From Candidatus Cryptobacteroides merdigallinarum (GTDB lineage Bacteria > Bacteroidota > Bacteroidia > Bacteroidales > UBA932): a DNA stretch of 37,465 nucleotides. Positions 20,676 through 29,352 of this stretch are shown here, one piece after another (within the stretch, counting starts at the first letter, position 1; the number at the start of each line of letters is the position of its first letter). Both the position numbers and the translations under genes were made by a program. Below the pieces are notes generated by a model that saw nothing but the letters and a program-made list of their open reading frames with translations, searched no databases and was not told the DNA's origin. The stretch is taken from the NCBI GenBank assembly GCA_017694655.1, contig JADIMQ010000092.1, forward strand, positions 1 to 37,465, written 5' to 3'.

Positions 20676-22325
20676 ATGAAAATGAACAATATATTTTCAA
20701 TCGTCTTGTCTGCGGCTGTCCTGACGACTGCGGCATCCTGCTCGGATTTCCTGCAGAAAGACAACCCGAACCAGCTTTCCCAGAATACGTTCTGGAAGAC
20801 CGAGGCCGACGCGCTCATGGCGCTGACGGCATGCTATGACGCCCTTCAGACTATAAACATGTACAATGACAATGTGGATGGCGGCGGTTTCGGTGTCATC
20901 AGGAGGGAGTCTTCCACAGACAACGGCTGGCACAGCTGGGGAACATGGTGCGCCGGGGCGGAAATCTCCATGGGGACGTACGCGACGAGCTACGGCCATA
21001 TAAACAATTACTGGAAGGGAAACTATGAAGGGATAAAAAGGTGCAATACCCTTATCCAGAATATAGACCTTATACCTGGACTGGCCGATGACGCGAAAAA
21101 TGTCTATGTCGCCGAGGCCGTTGCCCTGAGGGCTCTGCTTTACTGCAACCTCATCTCCACTTTCAGGGACGTCCCATACCTGACGAAACCCCTGACCCTC
21201 TCCGAGGCGACAGCCCCGAAGACAGCCAAGGCCGATATAGCCAAGGCCCTCCTTGCCGACCTGGGTACCTATGTGCCCATACTTCCTCCGAAGAGCTCCG
21301 CTCCTGTGGGCCGCATGAGCCAGGAAGCCGGCTACGCCATAATGGGACGGATCGCCCTCTACACTGAAATGTGGACTGAAGCCATAGAAGCATACAACAA
21401 GGTCTACGGGAAGGTGGAGCTTTTCAAGTCCGGCGACGGGACTGACTACAAGGCCAATTTCGCGGATCTTTTCAAGACCGAGAACGAGACCTGTGACGAG
21501 ATACTTTTCAGTGTGCACTATGTGGGCCCTGGACAGGGCGAGGGCAGCACCTTCGGTATAGCATGGAGCGCCCCTCTGAACGCTGCCGAGGCATCCTTCG
21601 ACCTTGCGGACGACTTCTACTTCACGGACGGGCTCCCGATAGGGCAGACTACGCTTTACCCTGCAGACAAGGCGGGTAATTATGATGTGAACAACCCGGA
21701 CCTTGCGCGCTGGGAGAACAGGGACCCTCGCTTCTACGCCACTATAATGGCCCCTGGCATGGAGTGGAACGGCAAGGTCTACGACTATTCGGATGATACG
21801 AAGAAGCTGAAGGCCAAATCCACCTGCCATATACGCAAGTTCTTCACTCCGTGGGACACTGCCAACGAGTACGACGGCACGATGGACTATTATGTAATAA
21901 GGTATGCCGAAGTCCTCCTGTCGCTTGCCGAGGCCATGAACGAGAAGGGAGGTTACCAGCCTTCCGAAATCACCAAGTACATAAACGAGGTCAGGGCCCG
22001 CGTGGGCATGCCTTCTGTCGAGGATGCTGAGGTTACCAAGATGGGTATTGCCCTCGACCAGTCCACCCTCCGGGATATAATCCGCCATGAAAGGAGGATC
22101 GAGCTGGCTTTCGAGGACCTGAGGTTCGCCGACCTGTACCGCTGGAAGGACAGCAATGGAAAGACGATGTGGGAGGTGAAGAATACCGGCATGAAGGATA
22201 CCGAATTCGGCATATCCGTCTACAACAGGAGCTTCAGGGGGCCGCAGGATACTGTATGGCCTATCCCGCAGACCGAGATAGACACGGGCGGAGGAGTCCT
22301 TGTGCAGCATGATGAATGGAAGTAA
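20676..22325 (+). CDS. SusD/RagB-family outer membrane glycan-binding lipoprotein
   Basis: 549 aa; lipobox ...TTAASC|SDFLQKDNPNQ; C-terminal IIRHERRIELAFEDLRFADLYRWK...WPIPQTEID. Confidence 0.95.
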   Translation: MKMNNIFSIVLSAAVLTTAASCSDFLQKDNPNQLSQNTFWKTEADALMALTACYDALQTINMYNDNVDGGGFGVIRRESSTDNGWHSWGTWCAGAEISMGTYATSYGHINNYWKGNYEGIKRCNTLIQNIDLIPGLADDAKNVYVAEAVALRALLYCNLISTFRDVPYLTKPLTLSEATAPKTAKADIAKALLADLGTYVPILPPKSSAPVGRMSQEAGYAIMGRIALYTEMWTEAIEAYNKVYGKVELFKSGDGTDYKANFADLFKTENETCDEILFSVHYVGPGQGEGSTFGIAWSAPLNAAEASFDLADDFYFTDGLPIGQTTLYPADKAGNYDVNNPDLARWENRDPRFYATIMAPGMEWNGKVYDYSDDTKKLKAKSTCHIRKFFTPWDTANEYDGTMDYYVIRYAEVLLSLAEAMNEKGGYQPSEITKYINEVRARVGMPSVEDAEVTKMGIALDQSTLRDIIRHERRIELAFEDLRFADLYRWKDSNGKTMWEVKNTGMKDTEFGISVYNRSFRGPQDTVWPIPQTEIDTGGGVLVQHDEWK

Positions 22326-22390
22326 TCCGCTGAAACTTTGAGAAAAGTCCAGGCAGGTTCTCTGTTTCTTGCATAAAATTTTTATATTAG

Positions 22391-22438
22391 GGGCGTGTCA
22401 TGATGAAAGTGTAGCAGAATCTGCATTGTGACACGCCC
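22391..22438. other. Inverted repeat GGGCGTGTCA...TGACACGCCC between susD and GH20
   Basis: Perfect 10-bp arms at 22391-22400 and 22429-22438; inner GCAG-AAT-CTGC. Confidence 0.7.
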
Positions 22439-22458
22439 TGCTTGACTTTCCAACAGAT

Positions 22459-24156
22459 ATGAATATGGATAATAGATTCTTGAAAACAGCCCTTGTCGCT
22501 GTCTCTGTACTGTCGGTCTGCGCTTGCCGCCAGACGGTACCTGTAAGCATAGTGCCTCAGCCTTCCGAAGTGAAGCAGAGCCACTCTACTTTTGAAATCC
22601 AGCCGGACGGTCTTTCCGTCTGCCCGGCGGACGCCTCCCTGGAAGGCCTCGTGGCAGTATGGGCCGAGACCATGGAGAAGCCGTATGCCCCGGGTACCGT
22701 GGACCTGCCTACGGGATTCACGCGGATAGTCTCCGCCGTGTCCCTTCCTCCGGTGGCGGCTGCCGCTGACCGCGCGGAGGCGGACGTCCTCCTGGCCCTG
22801 GACCCTTCCCTTGCGGAGGAGGAATATGTGCTGGAGATTTCCAGGAAGGGCATATCCGTGACCGGAGGTACATCCAGGGGCGTATGGTGGGGGCTCCAGA
22901 CCCTGGGCCAGGTCCTGGTGCAGTCGGCAGGGGCCGCTGCTCCCGGAACGGCTTTCACGGTCCCTTGCCTGACTGTCAAGGACAAGCCTCATTTCTCATA
23001 CCGCGGGGCACATTTCGACCCTTGCAGGCATTTCTTCACGGTCGACGAGCTCAAGACCTTCATAGATATAATGGCTCTTCACAAGCTGAATACCCTGCAC
23101 TGGCATCTGACCGATGACCAGGGCTGGAGGCTGGAGATAGAGAAGTACCCGCTGCTTACAAGCAAGGGGGCCGTGCGCAAGGAGACCAAGGTAGGCCTGT
23201 ACGGGGACAAGAAGGCCGGCTATGACGGGACTCCTTACGGGGAAGGGTGCTACTACACCCGTGAAGAGGTCAGGGATATCGTGGAATACGCCTCCGCCAG
23301 GCAGATTACCGTGATACCGGAGATAGAGATGCCGGGACATGCCGTGGCCGCCCTTTCCTGCTACCCGTGGCTGGGCTGCACAGGCGGGCCTTACGAGGTG
23401 CGTACCACCTGGGGCATAAGCGAGGACGTGTTCTGCATCGGGAAAGAGACAACCTTCGGCTTCCTCGAGGATGTGCTGGACGAGGTCTGCGACCTTTTCC
23501 CTTCTGAATATATCCATATCGGGGGCGACGAGTGCCCTTCGGTAAGGTGGGAGAAATGTCCTGCATGCCAGAAGCGCATGAAGGAGGAGGGCCTTGAGAA
23601 CGAGCGCCAGCTCCAGGGCTACCTGCTCCACCGCATAGAGCAGTATCTAAACTCCAGGGGCCGGAAGATAATCGGCTGGGACGAGATTCTCGAAGGAGGG
23701 GTTACCCAGTCCGCCACGGTAATGTCCTGGAGAGGTCCTGAAGGCGGCATAAACGCCGCAAGGCAGGGCAACGACGTGATAATGGCCCCGAATACATTTT
23801 TCTATCTCGACTATTACCAGACGGCGGACCCTGAAGCGAACGGGGAGCCTCTCGGTATCGGCGGATATGTGCCTCTGTCGAAATGCTACTCCTTCGACCC
23901 TTACGACCAGCTCGACGAGGAGGTGAGGAAGCATATCAGGGGTATTCAGGCGAACACGTGGACAGAATACATTGCCACGTTCGACCACATGCAGCACATG
24001 GACCTTCCGCGTTTCGCGGCCCTGTCCGAGGTGGCATGGAGCGAGACCAGGACCGGTTATGACGGTTTCCTCGCCAGGACTGCGGCTTCCATGAAGCCGA
24101 TGTACGAATATTTCGGCTACATCTATGCTCCTTACGCGTTCGAGGGTATAGAGTGA
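22459..24156 (+). CDS. GH20 beta-N-acetylhexosaminidase, lipoprotein
   Basis: 565 aa; lipoprotein-like N-terminus (VSVLSVCAC); FSYRGAHFDPCRHFF, LNTLHWHLTDDQGWRLEI, IHIGGDECP, IIGWDEILEGG. Confidence 0.94.
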   Translation: MNMDNRFLKTALVAVSVLSVCACRQTVPVSIVPQPSEVKQSHSTFEIQPDGLSVCPADASLEGLVAVWAETMEKPYAPGTVDLPTGFTRIVSAVSLPPVAAAADRAEADVLLALDPSLAEEEYVLEISRKGISVTGGTSRGVWWGLQTLGQVLVQSAGAAAPGTAFTVPCLTVKDKPHFSYRGAHFDPCRHFFTVDELKTFIDIMALHKLNTLHWHLTDDQGWRLEIEKYPLLTSKGAVRKETKVGLYGDKKAGYDGTPYGEGCYYTREEVRDIVEYASARQITVIPEIEMPGHAVAALSCYPWLGCTGGPYEVRTTWGISEDVFCIGKETTFGFLEDVLDEVCDLFPSEYIHIGGDECPSVRWEKCPACQKRMKEEGLENERQLQGYLLHRIEQYLNSRGRKIIGWDEILEGGVTQSATVMSWRGPEGGINAARQGNDVIMAPNTFFYLDYYQTADPEANGEPLGIGGYVPLSKCYSFDPYDQLDEEVRKHIRGIQANTWTEYIATFDHMQHMDLPRFAALSEVAWSETRTGYDGFLARTAASMKPMYEYFGYIYAPYAFEGIE

Positions 24157-24177
24157 CGGAAAATCCAAATACTTTTC

Positions 24178-24185
24178 TATCTTTG
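24178..24185 (+). promoter_or_regulatory. -7 element TATCTTTG just upstream of holA
   Basis: TATCTTTGC eight bases before the ATG at 24193. Confidence 0.55.
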
Positions 24186-24192
24186 CAAAGTT

Positions 24193-25233
24193 ATGGCAAA
24201 AGGCTTTGGAGAGATAGATGCGCAGTGTCGCGATATAGCTGAAGATGTCCGTAAGGGCATCTTCAGTCCTGTCTATCTGCTTATGGGAGAGGAGCCCTAC
24301 TATCCCGAGACTGTCTGTGCCGCCATCATGGAGAACGCCCTGGAGGACAGCGAGAGGGATTTCAACCAGACCGTCTTCTACGGTACCGATACCGACGCCG
24401 ACAAGGTTGTGACGGCGGCCATGCGCTATCCTGTCTTTGCGGCGAGGCAGCTTGTCGTGGTCAAGGAGGCCCAGGCCATGAAGACCATCGACGCCCTGGC
24501 GAAATACTGCCTCAACCCCATGCCGACCACGGTCCTCGTCCTGTATCTCCACGGTGCGTCGCTCGACAAGAGGAAGGAGCTCTACCGGAACATAAGGAAG
24601 ACCGGCACCGTGGTCGAGTCAGTCCCTGTCAGGGACTACGAGATGGTACGCTGGATAACTTCGTTCTACAGCGGGAAGGGCCTCTCCATAGCACCTGACG
24701 CAGCCGCCCTCCTGGCCGAGTTCGCGGGTACCGACCTGAACAAGATCGCCATCGAGACGGAAAAGATGCGCAAGAACCTTCCGGAAGGGACGGCAGTGAT
24801 AACGGCTGAAGACATAGAGCAGAATGTCGGGATCAGCCGGCAGTACAGCATATTCGAGCTTACGAGGGAGCTTTCCTCGAGAAATGCCGCCCGGGCCATG
24901 AAGATAGCGGCCTATATGGGCAACGCCCCGAAATTCATGCTACTGCTTGCCACTGCCCCCCTGTTCAACCATTTCTACAGGATATTGAAGTATGAGGCCT
25001 TCATGATGAAGAATCCCAGGGCCACGGCTCCGGAAAAGGCCGCAGTGCTCGGGATAAGCCCGTATTTCCTGAAGGAATACGAGACTGCGGCGGCGAACTA
25101 TCCTCCCCGGAAATGCCTGGGGATAATCACCCTCATAAAGGAATATGACTTCAAGGGGAAGGGCGGGAATGCCGGGGAAGCGACCCAGGCCGGGCTGCTC
25201 ATGGAACTTGTGGCCAGGATACTCGGAGCCTGA
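24193..25233 (+). CDS. holA: DNA polymerase III delta subunit
   Basis: 346 aa; PVYLLMGEEPYYPE, VLVLYLHGASLDKRKELYR, VGISRQYSIFELT. Confidence 0.88.
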   Translation: MAKGFGEIDAQCRDIAEDVRKGIFSPVYLLMGEEPYYPETVCAAIMENALEDSERDFNQTVFYGTDTDADKVVTAAMRYPVFAARQLVVVKEAQAMKTIDALAKYCLNPMPTTVLVLYLHGASLDKRKELYRNIRKTGTVVESVPVRDYEMVRWITSFYSGKGLSIAPDAAALLAEFAGTDLNKIAIETEKMRKNLPEGTAVITAEDIEQNVGISRQYSIFELTRELSSRNAARAMKIAAYMGNAPKFMLLLATAPLFNHFYRILKYEAFMMKNPRATAPEKAAVLGISPYFLKEYETAAANYPPRKCLGIITLIKEYDFKGKGGNAGEATQAGLLMELVARILGA

Positions 25234-25262
25234 TTTGTGACGGAATATAAAATATTTGCAAT

Positions 25263-26177
25263 ATGTCGATTATACAGTGCAAGGATGTCTGCAAGAGTTT
25301 CGGGGAGAAAATAGCTCTCGACCACGTGTCGCTCGAGATCCCGAAAGGCAATATCTTCGGGCTCCTCGGCCCGAACGGGGCCGGCAAGACCACCCTGATA
25401 AGGATAATTAACAGGATAACTATACCCAACGGAGGGACCATCTTTTTCGACGGCAGGCCGATAACCCAGAAGGACGTGAGGCGGATAGGCTACCTCCCGG
25501 AGGAAAGGGGCCTGTACCGGAAGATGAAGGTGGGGGACCAGGCGATGTATTTCGCGAGGCTCAAGGGGATGACTGCCCGGGACGCCGCCTCCGAACTCCG
25601 GAAGTGGTTCAGCAGGTTCGGCATAGAAAGCTGGTGGGGAAAGAAGGTGGAGGAGCTCTCCAAGGGCATGGCGCAGAAGGTGCAGTTCATCACGACCGTG
25701 GTGCACAGGCCCTCGCTGCTTATTCTCGACGAGCCTTTCTCCGGCTTCGACCCGGTGAACGCGCAGGTCATACGTGACGAGATACTCCGGCTCAAGGAGG
25801 AGGGCGCTACCATAGTCCTCTCCACCCACAACATGGAATCGGTGGAGGAACTCTGCGACAACATAGCCCTTATAAACAAGTCCCATGTCGTTATAACCGG
25901 GGGTGTAGACGAGGTGCGGCGCAAGTACGGGCAAAACCATTTCGAGCTGGTCTATACCGCCCGTGAGCCGGTGGCCTCCGTCCCTGGCAGATACCGGGTG
26001 CTCTCCGACAGCGACGATTCCGGAAGGCATACGGCCGTCCTCGCCTTTGAGGACTCCACGGACAGGTCTGAAGTCCTGAAAAGCCTTGTGGAGCTGCCGA
26101 TTGTAATCAATTCATACCGGGAGCTCGTCCCGAGGATGAACGACATTTTCATCAAATTAGTCACAGAGGAGGAATAG
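25263..26177 (+). CDS. ABC transporter ATP-binding protein (NatA-like)
   Basis: 304 aa; GLLGPNGAGKTTLIRIINR, ELSKGMAQKVQFI, LLILDEPFSGFDPVN. Confidence 0.9.
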   Translation: MSIIQCKDVCKSFGEKIALDHVSLEIPKGNIFGLLGPNGAGKTTLIRIINRITIPNGGTIFFDGRPITQKDVRRIGYLPEERGLYRKMKVGDQAMYFARLKGMTARDAASELRKWFSRFGIESWWGKKVEELSKGMAQKVQFITTVVHRPSLLILDEPFSGFDPVNAQVIRDEILRLKEEGATIVLSTHNMESVEELCDNIALINKSHVVITGGVDEVRRKYGQNHFELVYTAREPVASVPGRYRVLSDSDDSGRHTAVLAFEDSTDRSEVLKSLVELPIVINSYRELVPRMNDIFIKLVTEEE

Positions 26178-26180
26178 AAT

Positions 26181-27563
26181 ATGGATTTTCGTACGGTAAA
26201 TGTCATCATATCAAGGGAATACCTGACAAGGGTAAAGAAGAAGTCCTTCCTTCTCACCACGTTCCTCGGGCCGATATTCTTCGCGGCCCTGTGCATCCTG
26301 CCGAGCCTCATAATGTTCATGGCCGAGGACAAGGGACGTGAGATAGGGGTCGTGGACAGGTCCGGAATTGTCATCCCGTACATGACCGGCAACGCGCAGT
26401 ACAGCTATACCGACTATTCTTCCGAGCCGGTGGATTCCATGAAGAGCAGGTATTTCGACCTCGGGCTGGACGCCCTGGTGGTGATTTCCCCGGTGGACAC
26501 GGCTACAAAGACTGTATCTGTCTCGGCATATTCCCACAAGCCATTGAGCGTGGACATGAAAGAGGAATTGAGCCGCAATGTGAATGCCGCGGTGGAGGAC
26601 TACCGCCTTGCCACCTACGACATCAAGGGCCTGAAGCAGATTCTCGAGGATGTGAAGGCGGACATTCCGGTGGCTACCTATACCATGGATGACAGCGGAC
26701 AGGAGAAGATAACCTCCTCGGAGGTCTATATGATTGTATCACTGGTACTTGCCATAATCATATACATGTTCATTGCCATGTTCTCGGCCATGGTGATGCA
26801 GAGTGTCATCGAGGAGAAGTCCAGCAGGGTGGTGGAGGTGCTCATATCCTCGGTCAACTCGCTCGAGCTCATGTTCGGCAAGATAATAGGGGTGGCGGCA
26901 GTCGCGCTGACGCAGTTCTTCCTTTGGATAATCCTCACGGCTGTGCTCGTCACAGGCATAGGTTCATTCATCGGGATGGATTCCCTTGTCTCCTCTGCCG
27001 GGATGCAGGGCGAGCAGATGACACAGATGGCCGAGGGCCTCGGGGTGGACCCGTCCGTGATCGACCCTTCCGGGATGACGGCCGGCCAGCTGGCAATGCC
27101 GCAGGACAACGAGCTCTCGGCGGTGGTGTCGACCCTCGGAAGCCTGAACTACGGTGAAATCCTGTTGAGCTTCATCATCTATTTCGTGCTCGGCTACCTG
27201 CTCTACGCCTCCCTGTTCGCGGCCATAGGCTCGGCGGTGGAGAACGAGGCGGATACCCAGCAGCTGCAAATGCCGGTCACCATACCCCTGCTCATAGCCT
27301 TCTTCATAGCGTTCTATGCCTTCAAGGCCCCGGACAGCCAGATAGTGTTCTGGGGTTCCATGATACCGTTCACTTCCCCTATCGTTATGCTCGCGAGGAT
27401 ACCGTTCGGGGTGCCTTTGTGGGAGCTGGCCCTTTCCATGGCGCTCCTGCTCCTGACATTTGTGGTGATGGCGTACATATCGGCCAAGATCTACAGGATC
27501 GGGATACTGATGTACGGGAAGAAGACGACATTCAGGGATCTTTACAAGTGGCTGAAACAGTGA
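26181..27563 (+). CDS. ABC transporter permease (NatB/ABC-2-like)
   Basis: 460 aa; MVMQSVIEEKSSRVVEVLISSVNSLELMFGKIIGV; multiple TM segments. Confidence 0.88.
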   Translation: MDFRTVNVIISREYLTRVKKKSFLLTTFLGPIFFAALCILPSLIMFMAEDKGREIGVVDRSGIVIPYMTGNAQYSYTDYSSEPVDSMKSRYFDLGLDALVVISPVDTATKTVSVSAYSHKPLSVDMKEELSRNVNAAVEDYRLATYDIKGLKQILEDVKADIPVATYTMDDSGQEKITSSEVYMIVSLVLAIIIYMFIAMFSAMVMQSVIEEKSSRVVEVLISSVNSLELMFGKIIGVAAVALTQFFLWIILTAVLVTGIGSFIGMDSLVSSAGMQGEQMTQMAEGLGVDPSVIDPSGMTAGQLAMPQDNELSAVVSTLGSLNYGEILLSFIIYFVLGYLLYASLFAAIGSAVENEADTQQLQMPVTIPLLIAFFIAFYAFKAPDSQIVFWGSMIPFTSPIVMLARIPFGVPLWELALSMALLLLTFVVMAYISAKIYRIGILMYGKKTTFRDLYKWLKQ

Positions 27564-27580
27564 CCTCCCTCCGGAAGGGG

Positions 27581-27603
27581 CCGGGCGGATGGTTTCCGCC
27601 CGG
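27581..27603. other. Perfect inverted repeat CCGGGCGGA-TGGTT-TCCGCCCGG
   Basis: 9-bp stem, 5-nt loop in the intergenic region after the ABC permease. Confidence 0.75.
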
Positions 27604-27617
27604 AGAATGCTTATACA

Positions 27618-28475
27618 ATGGACATTGACATGAGAAAAATAACCGTTATTATTGCCTTGTGCTCCTGTATGGCATGGGGCGCGGAGGCTTACGGACAGGA
27701 CGGCGGGAGTGCCTTCGGCTGGTCGAGGGCCAGGATGGACGGCTCGCGGACAGGGTGCGTGTCTCCCTCCGCCGACGATGTGGAGAAATCTGTCGGCAGG
27801 GTGAAAGGGCGGACTTACTATGCCCCGAACGGCAGGGTCTACAGGGGCGGGACGGTGGCTGCCGTGGCCTCTGCAGTCCTGGATGCCCAGCCGGCGATGG
27901 CCCCGGTGAAGAAGGTGATAGGGCATGCTCCCGAGGCGATGGTGCGGGAAGCTCCAGAATGTGCCCTTTCGGATATGTTCATCGACACAATAATGGCCGC
28001 GGTGGAGGAGAAGTCCGGGAAGAAGGTGGATGTCGGCATAGGGAATTTCGGCGGTATCCGTGTGGATCTCCCGGAGGGGGACATATTGCTGGACGACATG
28101 CTCTCGATGTTCCCTTTCAAGAACAGCATTGTGTATGTGGCCCTGAAGGGAAGTGACCTGCGGGCCATACTCGAGCAGATGGCCGCCACGAGGATACAGG
28201 TGCTCGGGGGAGTGAGGATCAAGGTTTCCGGGGGAAGGCTGGTTTCGGCCACAGTGGACGGGGAGCCTCTGGACGACGGGAAGGTCTACGGGGTGGCTAC
28301 CATCTCCTTCCTGCTGGACGGAGGGGACAACCTGCATGTAGGGAAGAATGCCCTGGAGACGGAGGTGTACGATGATGTGGACATCATCGACGTGATGCTC
28401 GGCTACATAGAGTCCGAGACTGCTGCCGGACGAGATATAACCTATTCTGTTGACGGCAGGGTGACGGTAGAGTAA
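27618..28475 (+). CDS. 5'-nucleotidase C-terminal domain protein
   Basis: 285 aa; signal peptide; VGIGNFGGIRVDLPEGDILLDDMLSMFPFKNSIVYVALKGSDLRAIL. Confidence 0.85.
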   Translation: MDIDMRKITVIIALCSCMAWGAEAYGQDGGSAFGWSRARMDGSRTGCVSPSADDVEKSVGRVKGRTYYAPNGRVYRGGTVAAVASAVLDAQPAMAPVKKVIGHAPEAMVREAPECALSDMFIDTIMAAVEEKSGKKVDVGIGNFGGIRVDLPEGDILLDDMLSMFPFKNSIVYVALKGSDLRAILEQMAATRIQVLGGVRIKVSGGRLVSATVDGEPLDDGKVYGVATISFLLDGGDNLHVGKNALETEVYDDVDIIDVMLGYIESETAAGRDITYSVDGRVTVE

Positions 28476-28487
28476 AGGAATAAGGAT

Positions 28488-29306
28488 ATGAGGAAATTGA
28501 TTCTTACGGCCGCTCTTGCCGGGCTGTGCATGGCTGCGGCGGCCCAGGACCTGGTGATACTGCATACGAATGACACCCACAGCCACATAGACCCGGTACG
28601 GTCCGGGGAATATGCCGGGCTGGGGGGAGTCATAGAGCGTGCCGCATACGTGGACAGCGTAAGGGCCGCGATGGGGAGGAACAGGGTGCTGCTGGTGGAT
28701 GCCGGCGATTTCAGCCAGGGTACCTCCTACTTCACCCTGATGAAAGGGGACGTGGAGACGGCCTGCATGAATGCCATGCGCTATGATGTGGCCTGCCTCG
28801 GCAACCATGAGTTCGACAACGGGCTCGACGAACTTGCGCGAAGGATTGAAAGCCTGGATTTCCCGGTGGTCTGCGCCAACTATGACTTCGACCACGAGAA
28901 GCTCGGGAAGCTTGTGAAGCCCTGGTGCATACTGCGCCGCGGCGGGTTCAGGATAGGGGTCATAGGCGTGCTGACGGACCTTACCGTGGTGGTGGACCGT
29001 AAGATAGCCGACAAGATGAAGTACCTCGACCCGGTGGAGACAGTGTCGAAGTACGCGGATTTCCTGAAAAACAGGAAGAAGTGCGACCTTGTGATATGCC
29101 TTTCACACCTCGGCTATGAAGGGGACTTCTTCACCGACCCGGAACTTGTGGCCGGGGTGGAGAACGTTGACATGGTGATAGGCGGCCACTCGCACACGTT
29201 CCTGGAGAAGGCGGAGATGGTCAGGGACAGGTCCGGGAAAGAGGTACCTGTGGTGACCGACGGGTGCTGGGGCCTCTACATCGGTAAAATCACCCTCGGG
29301 GAATAG
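28488..29306 (+). CDS. Metallophosphatase (5'-nucleotidase N-terminal/UshA-like domain)
   Basis: 272 aa; VILHTNDTHSHID, DAGDFSQGT, CLGNHEFDNG, VICLSHLGYEGD, VIGGHSHTF. Confidence 0.9.
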   Translation: MRKLILTAALAGLCMAAAAQDLVILHTNDTHSHIDPVRSGEYAGLGGVIERAAYVDSVRAAMGRNRVLLVDAGDFSQGTSYFTLMKGDVETACMNAMRYDVACLGNHEFDNGLDELARRIESLDFPVVCANYDFDHEKLGKLVKPWCILRRGGFRIGVIGVLTDLTVVVDRKIADKMKYLDPVETVSKYADFLKNRKKCDLVICLSHLGYEGDFFTDPELVAGVENVDMVIGGHSHTFLEKAEMVRDRSGKEVPVVTDGCWGLYIGKITLGE

Positions 29307-29352
29307 GGTCCCGGGGCTGCAAGGGAACAGACAATATAACTGCATAATCATC

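Noticed and set aside
20697-22310. 537-aa antisense ORF opposite SusD
   Set aside because: Shadow ORF of a confidently identified SusD gene; no domain-like motifs.
26964-28895. 643-aa antisense ORF crossing the permease and both 5'-nucleotidase genes
   Set aside because: The opposite strand encodes well-recognised proteins. G/C-ending codon preference removes TTA/CTA/TCA in the sense frame and leaves long shadow ORFs; the translation has no recognisable domain.
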